DNA of 32,819 nt, from the NCBI GenBank assembly GCA_035504215.1, contig DATJSI010000125.1, positions 1 through 32,819 of the forward strand, read 5' to 3'. Within the stretch, counting starts at the first letter, position 1, and each line of letters begins with the position of its first letter. Source of the DNA: Mycobacteriales bacterium. Its GTDB lineage: Bacteria; Actinomycetota; Actinomycetes; JAFAQI01. Below the pieces are notes generated by a model that saw only the letters and a list, made by a program, of their open reading frames with translations, searched no databases and was not told where the DNA came from. Shown here one piece after another: positions 31,170 to 32,819 of this stretch. The translations under genes and the position numbers were made by a program.

Positions 31170-31622
31170 TCAGGAGCCGAGCTGCCGGCGTACCTCGGCC
31201 GCGACCCGGCCACCCTCCGCACGGCCGGCGACCTGAGGCTGCACGACCTTCATGACCTGACCGATCGCCTGCGGGCCGCTCGCCCCGGTCGACGCGAGGG
31301 CAGCACTGACGATCGATGACAGCTCGTCGTCCGGCATCTGCGCGGGCAGGTACTCATCGAGGACCTCACCCTCCGCGCGCTCCTTGGCGGCGAGCTCCGC
31401 TCGGCCGGCGGCATCGAAGGCCTCCGCGGCCTCCCGGCGCTTCTTCGCCTCGCGGGCGAGCACCTTGAGCACCTCGTCGTCGGAGAGCTCGCGCGCGCTC
31501 TTCCCGGCGACCTCCTCGTTGGTGATCGCCGTGAGCGCCATCCGCAGCGTCGAGAGGCGAAGCTCGTCCTTGCTCTTCATCGAGGTCACGAGGTCTGCGC
31601 GCAGCTGTTCCTTCAGGGCCAT
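31170..31622 (-). CDS. yqeY: GatB/YqeY domain protein
   Basis: 150 aa from ATG 31622. It has the helical GatB/YqeY layout: MALKEQLRADLVTSMKSKD at the start, STLRMALTAITNEEV, then a charged helix of KKRREAAEAF, and the C-terminal tRNA-binding-like domain (VMKVVQPQVAGRAEGGRVAAEVRRQL). YqeY proteins are free-standing versions of the GatB tail domain, of unclear role. TACCCT lies six bases upstream of the ATG, suggesting a leaderless transcript. The gene faces ponA2 across 24 bases and is divergent from the metallophosphoesterase gene. Confidence 0.93.
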   Translation of the reverse strand: MALKEQLRADLVTSMKSKDELRLSTLRMALTAITNEEVAGKSARELSDDEVLKVLAREAKKRREAAEAFDAAGRAELAAKERAEGEVLDEYLPAQMPDDELSSIVSAALASTGASGPQAIGQVMKVVQPQVAGRAEGGRVAAEVRRQLGS

Positions 31623-31629
31623 GGCAAAA

Positions 31630-31675
31630 GGGTAGGGGCTCGCTACCGGCAGAGCTGTTACGCCCGACCTACCCT
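31630..31675. promoter_or_regulatory. Divergent leaderless promoters for yqeY and the metallophosphoesterase
   Basis: TACCCT occurs on the minus strand at about 31629-31634 and on the plus strand at 31670-31675. Each ends six bases before an ATG (31622 and 31682). The two starts are 59 bases apart, so the -35 regions overlap and expression of the two genes may compete. Confidence 0.5.
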
Positions 31676-31681
31676 GGATTG

Positions 31682-32572
31682 ATGCGCGGACTGATCGCGG
31701 CACCACTCGGCCTCGCGGCGGCCGGCGTCGGCGCCGCCGTCTACGGCTGGGCATACGAGCGCAAGGCCTTCCGGCTGCGGCGGGTCGAGGTGCCGATCCT
31801 GCCCGATGGCGCAACACCGCTGTCAGTGCTCCATGTCTCCGACCTGCATGCCACGCCGGGCCAGCCGTGGAAGGTCTCGTGGGTTCGCTCGCTCGCCGAG
31901 CTGGAGCCCGACCTCGTGGTCAACACCGGCGACAACCTCGCCTCGATGCAGGGCGCGCCGGTGGTGCTCGACGCGTTCGGCCCGTTGCTCGAACGACCCG
32001 GCGCGTTCGTGCCCGGATCGAACGACTGGTTCGCGCCGGTTCCGAAGAACCCGGCGTCTTACCTGTTCCCCGATCGCGACCGGCCGCGCGACATGGGACG
32101 TCCGCTGCCCTGGGGCGAGCTGCGCTCGTCGTTCACCGCGGCCGGCTGGCTCGACCTCACACACCGGCGTACGACGATCGTGGTCCGTGACGTGCAGGTG
32201 GAGCTGGCCGGAGTCAGCGACGCCCACCTCGATGCCGACCACTACGACCGGATCGCCGGCGAGGCGACCGGCGACATTGCGATCGGCCTGTCGCACTGCC
32301 CGGAACCACGAGTCGTGGACGCGTTCGCCTCCGACGGCTTCTCGCTCGTGATGAGCGGTCACACCCACGGTGGCCAGCTGCGGGTCCCCGGGATCGGCGC
32401 CCTGGTCACGAACTGCGGTCTCGACCGCAGCCGGGCCCGCGGGCTCTCAGCGTGGCCGAACGGCGGCTGGCTGCACGTCTCGGCCGGTCTCGGCACCTCG
32501 CCGTACGCCCCGGTGCGCTTCGCCTGCCCGCCCGAGGCGACCCTGCTGACCCTCACGCCAGGCAGGGGTTAG
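31682..32572 (+). CDS. Metallophosphoesterase with N-terminal membrane anchor
   Basis: 296 aa from ATG 31682. One N-terminal hydrophobic segment (about residues 4-22) suggests membrane attachment. The dinuclear metal-site motifs of calcineurin-like phosphoesterases are present: SDLHATPG (D-x-H), NTGDNLAS (GD), GSNDWF (GN[HD]-like), LSHCPE and SGHTHGGQL (GHxH). The GSND in place of GNHD replaces the usual His by Asp, as is common in the YaeI/YkuE-like subfamily, which includes the lipid/UDP-sugar type enzymes. It corresponds to Rv3683. The substrate is unknown. It lies between yqeY and tRNA-Pro and ends just before a hairpin terminator. Confidence 0.93.
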   Translation: MRGLIAAPLGLAAAGVGAAVYGWAYERKAFRLRRVEVPILPDGATPLSVLHVSDLHATPGQPWKVSWVRSLAELEPDLVVNTGDNLASMQGAPVVLDAFGPLLERPGAFVPGSNDWFAPVPKNPASYLFPDRDRPRDMGRPLPWGELRSSFTAAGWLDLTHRRTTIVVRDVQVELAGVSDAHLDADHYDRIAGEATGDIAIGLSHCPEPRVVDAFASDGFSLVMSGHTHGGQLRVPGIGALVTNCGLDRSRARGLSAWPNGGWLHVSAGLGTSPYAPVRFACPPEATLLTLTPGRG

Positions 32573-32575
32573 CCG

Positions 32576-32601
32576 GCCTGCCCTAGACTCGGGCAGGCTT
32601 T
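32576..32601 (+). terminator. Hairpin terminator after the metallophosphoesterase gene, also carrying the tRNA -10
   Basis: GCCTGCCC (32576-32583) and GGGCAGGC (32591-32598) form a perfect 8-pair stem with a 7-base loop, followed by TTT. The loop plus its edge contains TAGACT (32584-32589), a textbook -10 that would start transcription just before the tRNA. The element appears to end one transcript and begin another. Confidence 0.6.
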
Positions 32602-32678
32602 CGGGATGTAGCGCAGCTTGGTAGCGCACCTCGTTCGGGACGAGGGGGTCGCAGGTTCAAATCCTGTCATCCCGACCA
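32602..32678 (+). tRNA. tRNA-Pro (anticodon CGG)
   Basis: 77 bases, with the CCA encoded. The acceptor stem pairs CGGGATG (32602-32608) with CATCCCG (32668-32674). The anticodon stem is CCTCG/CGAGG around the loop TTCGGGA, giving anticodon CGG, which reads CCG. The T arm contains GTTCAAATC. It is close to E. coli tRNA-Pro(CGG). CCG is likely a frequent codon in this GC-rich genome. Confidence 0.95.
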
Positions 32679-32708
32679 ATGTGATGTCTCGGGACATCGG
32701 AATGGCCT

Positions 32709-32744
32709 GAACCTGCATTGTGCAGGTTCGGGTTATCGCTTTTT
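32709..32744 (+). terminator. Hairpin with T-run inside the insertion sequence end
   Basis: GAACCTGCA and TGCAGGTTC (32709-32729) form a perfect 9-pair stem with loop TTG. On the plus strand a run of five T follows at 32740-32744. It lies just beyond the transposase stop, and may stop transcription of both the transposase (minus) and the tRNA (plus). Confidence 0.45.
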
Positions 32745-32819
32745 GGGTGCTGGGCCGGGTGGGATGCCTCGGGGTTGGTAGTTCTTGCGTGGGTCGATGA
32801 GCAGGTCGCGCAGGATCTC
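32733..32819 (-). CDS. IS481-family transposase, C-terminal fragment (runs off the window)
   Basis: The last 28 codons and the TAA stop are present. The translation (LRDLLIDPRKNYQPRG then PPGPAPKKR) matches the usual C-terminal tail of IS481-family DDE transposases, of the form LRELxxDPTRDYQPxGxPPGP. The catalytic core is outside the window, so intactness is unknown. Confidence 0.7.
   Translation of the reverse strand, partial: EILRDLLIDPRKNYQPRGIPPGPAPKKR

Larger units (their letters stand above)
32680..32819 (-). mobile_element. End of an IS481-type insertion sequence, cut by the window edge
   Basis: Starting at TGT (32680-32682), one base after the tRNA CCA, the sequence carries a 6-base-arm inverted repeat GATGTC-TCGG-GACATC (32683-32698), typical of IS481-type ends as I recall, and then the 3' end of a transposase gene. 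The right end and any target duplication lie outside the window, so the boundary is inferred. Confidence 0.65.

Noticed and set aside
1-32819. CRISPR arrays, defence islands or a novel multi-gene system
   Set aside because: I saw no regularly spaced repeats and no nuclease, toxin or Cas-type genes. Almost every gene belongs to a conserved actinobacterial block; the unusual points are regulatory.

Overview
The window is a very GC-rich chromosomal segment of an actinobacterium. The protein families and their order match a block conserved between Streptomyces (from memory, roughly the SCO3542-SCO3582 region) and Mycobacterium tuberculosis (roughly Rv3646c-Rv3683): topA, hppA, the bldG pair, a DECH helicase, a reduced tad locus with ssd, a HAD hydrolase, an epoxide hydrolase, marP/nudL/tlpA-like/nth, crp, an MBL/Nudix/RidA/DUF4177 group, two ArsA ATPases, wblA (whiB4), a class A PBP (ponA2), yqeY and a metallophosphoesterase. 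An rsiG-like gene suggests a lineage that uses c-di-GMP to control a WhiG-type sigma factor. I cannot name the genus.

Layout. 1-7.1 kb (minus): an MFS module open at the left edge, topA, a conserved unknown with an N-terminal clamp-motif-like pentapeptide, and the K+-independent H+-pyrophosphatase hppA. 7.1-8.1 kb (minus): an anti-sigma-like ATPase-fold protein and bldG, with a sigma-B/F-like promoter. 8.1-10.4 kb (plus): DECH/DUF1998 helicase. 10.4-15.3 kb (minus): ssd-tadA-tadB-tadC, a 186-bp gap, then flp-like, tadE and tadE-like genes, mostly joined by 4-base stop/start overlaps. 15.29-15.61 kb: a gene-free gap with a recognisable 6C RNA. 15.6-18.3 kb (plus): HAD phosphatase, holin-X membrane protein, epoxide hydrolase, DUF309. 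18.3-21.9 kb (minus): small unknown, then nth-tlpA-nudL-marP. 22.0-23.8 kb (plus): rsiG-like, VOC protein, crp. 23.8-26.06 kb (minus): DUF4177, ridA, Nudix and MBL. 26.1-28.3 kb (plus): arsA pair. 28.3-28.6 kb (minus): wblA. 28.75-31.1 kb (plus): ponA2. Then yqeY (minus), a metallophosphoesterase (plus), tRNA-Pro(CGG), and the end of an IS481-type element that begins one base after the tRNA.

How it fits together. The block is dense in developmental, stationary-phase and envelope functions: BldG and its partner, 6C RNA, RsiG, Crp, WblA, a Tad apparatus, MarP and PonA2. Genes are packed tightly. Many start codons sit 6-7 bases after a TAnnnT -10 hexamer, which implies leaderless transcripts. 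The most interesting points are the RsiG-like protein with one perfect and one degenerate c-di-GMP motif, the 6C RNA, the stress-type promoter of bldG, the inverted repeats between wblA and ponA2, and the IS481 end abutting the tRNA. The only mobile DNA seen is at the right edge.
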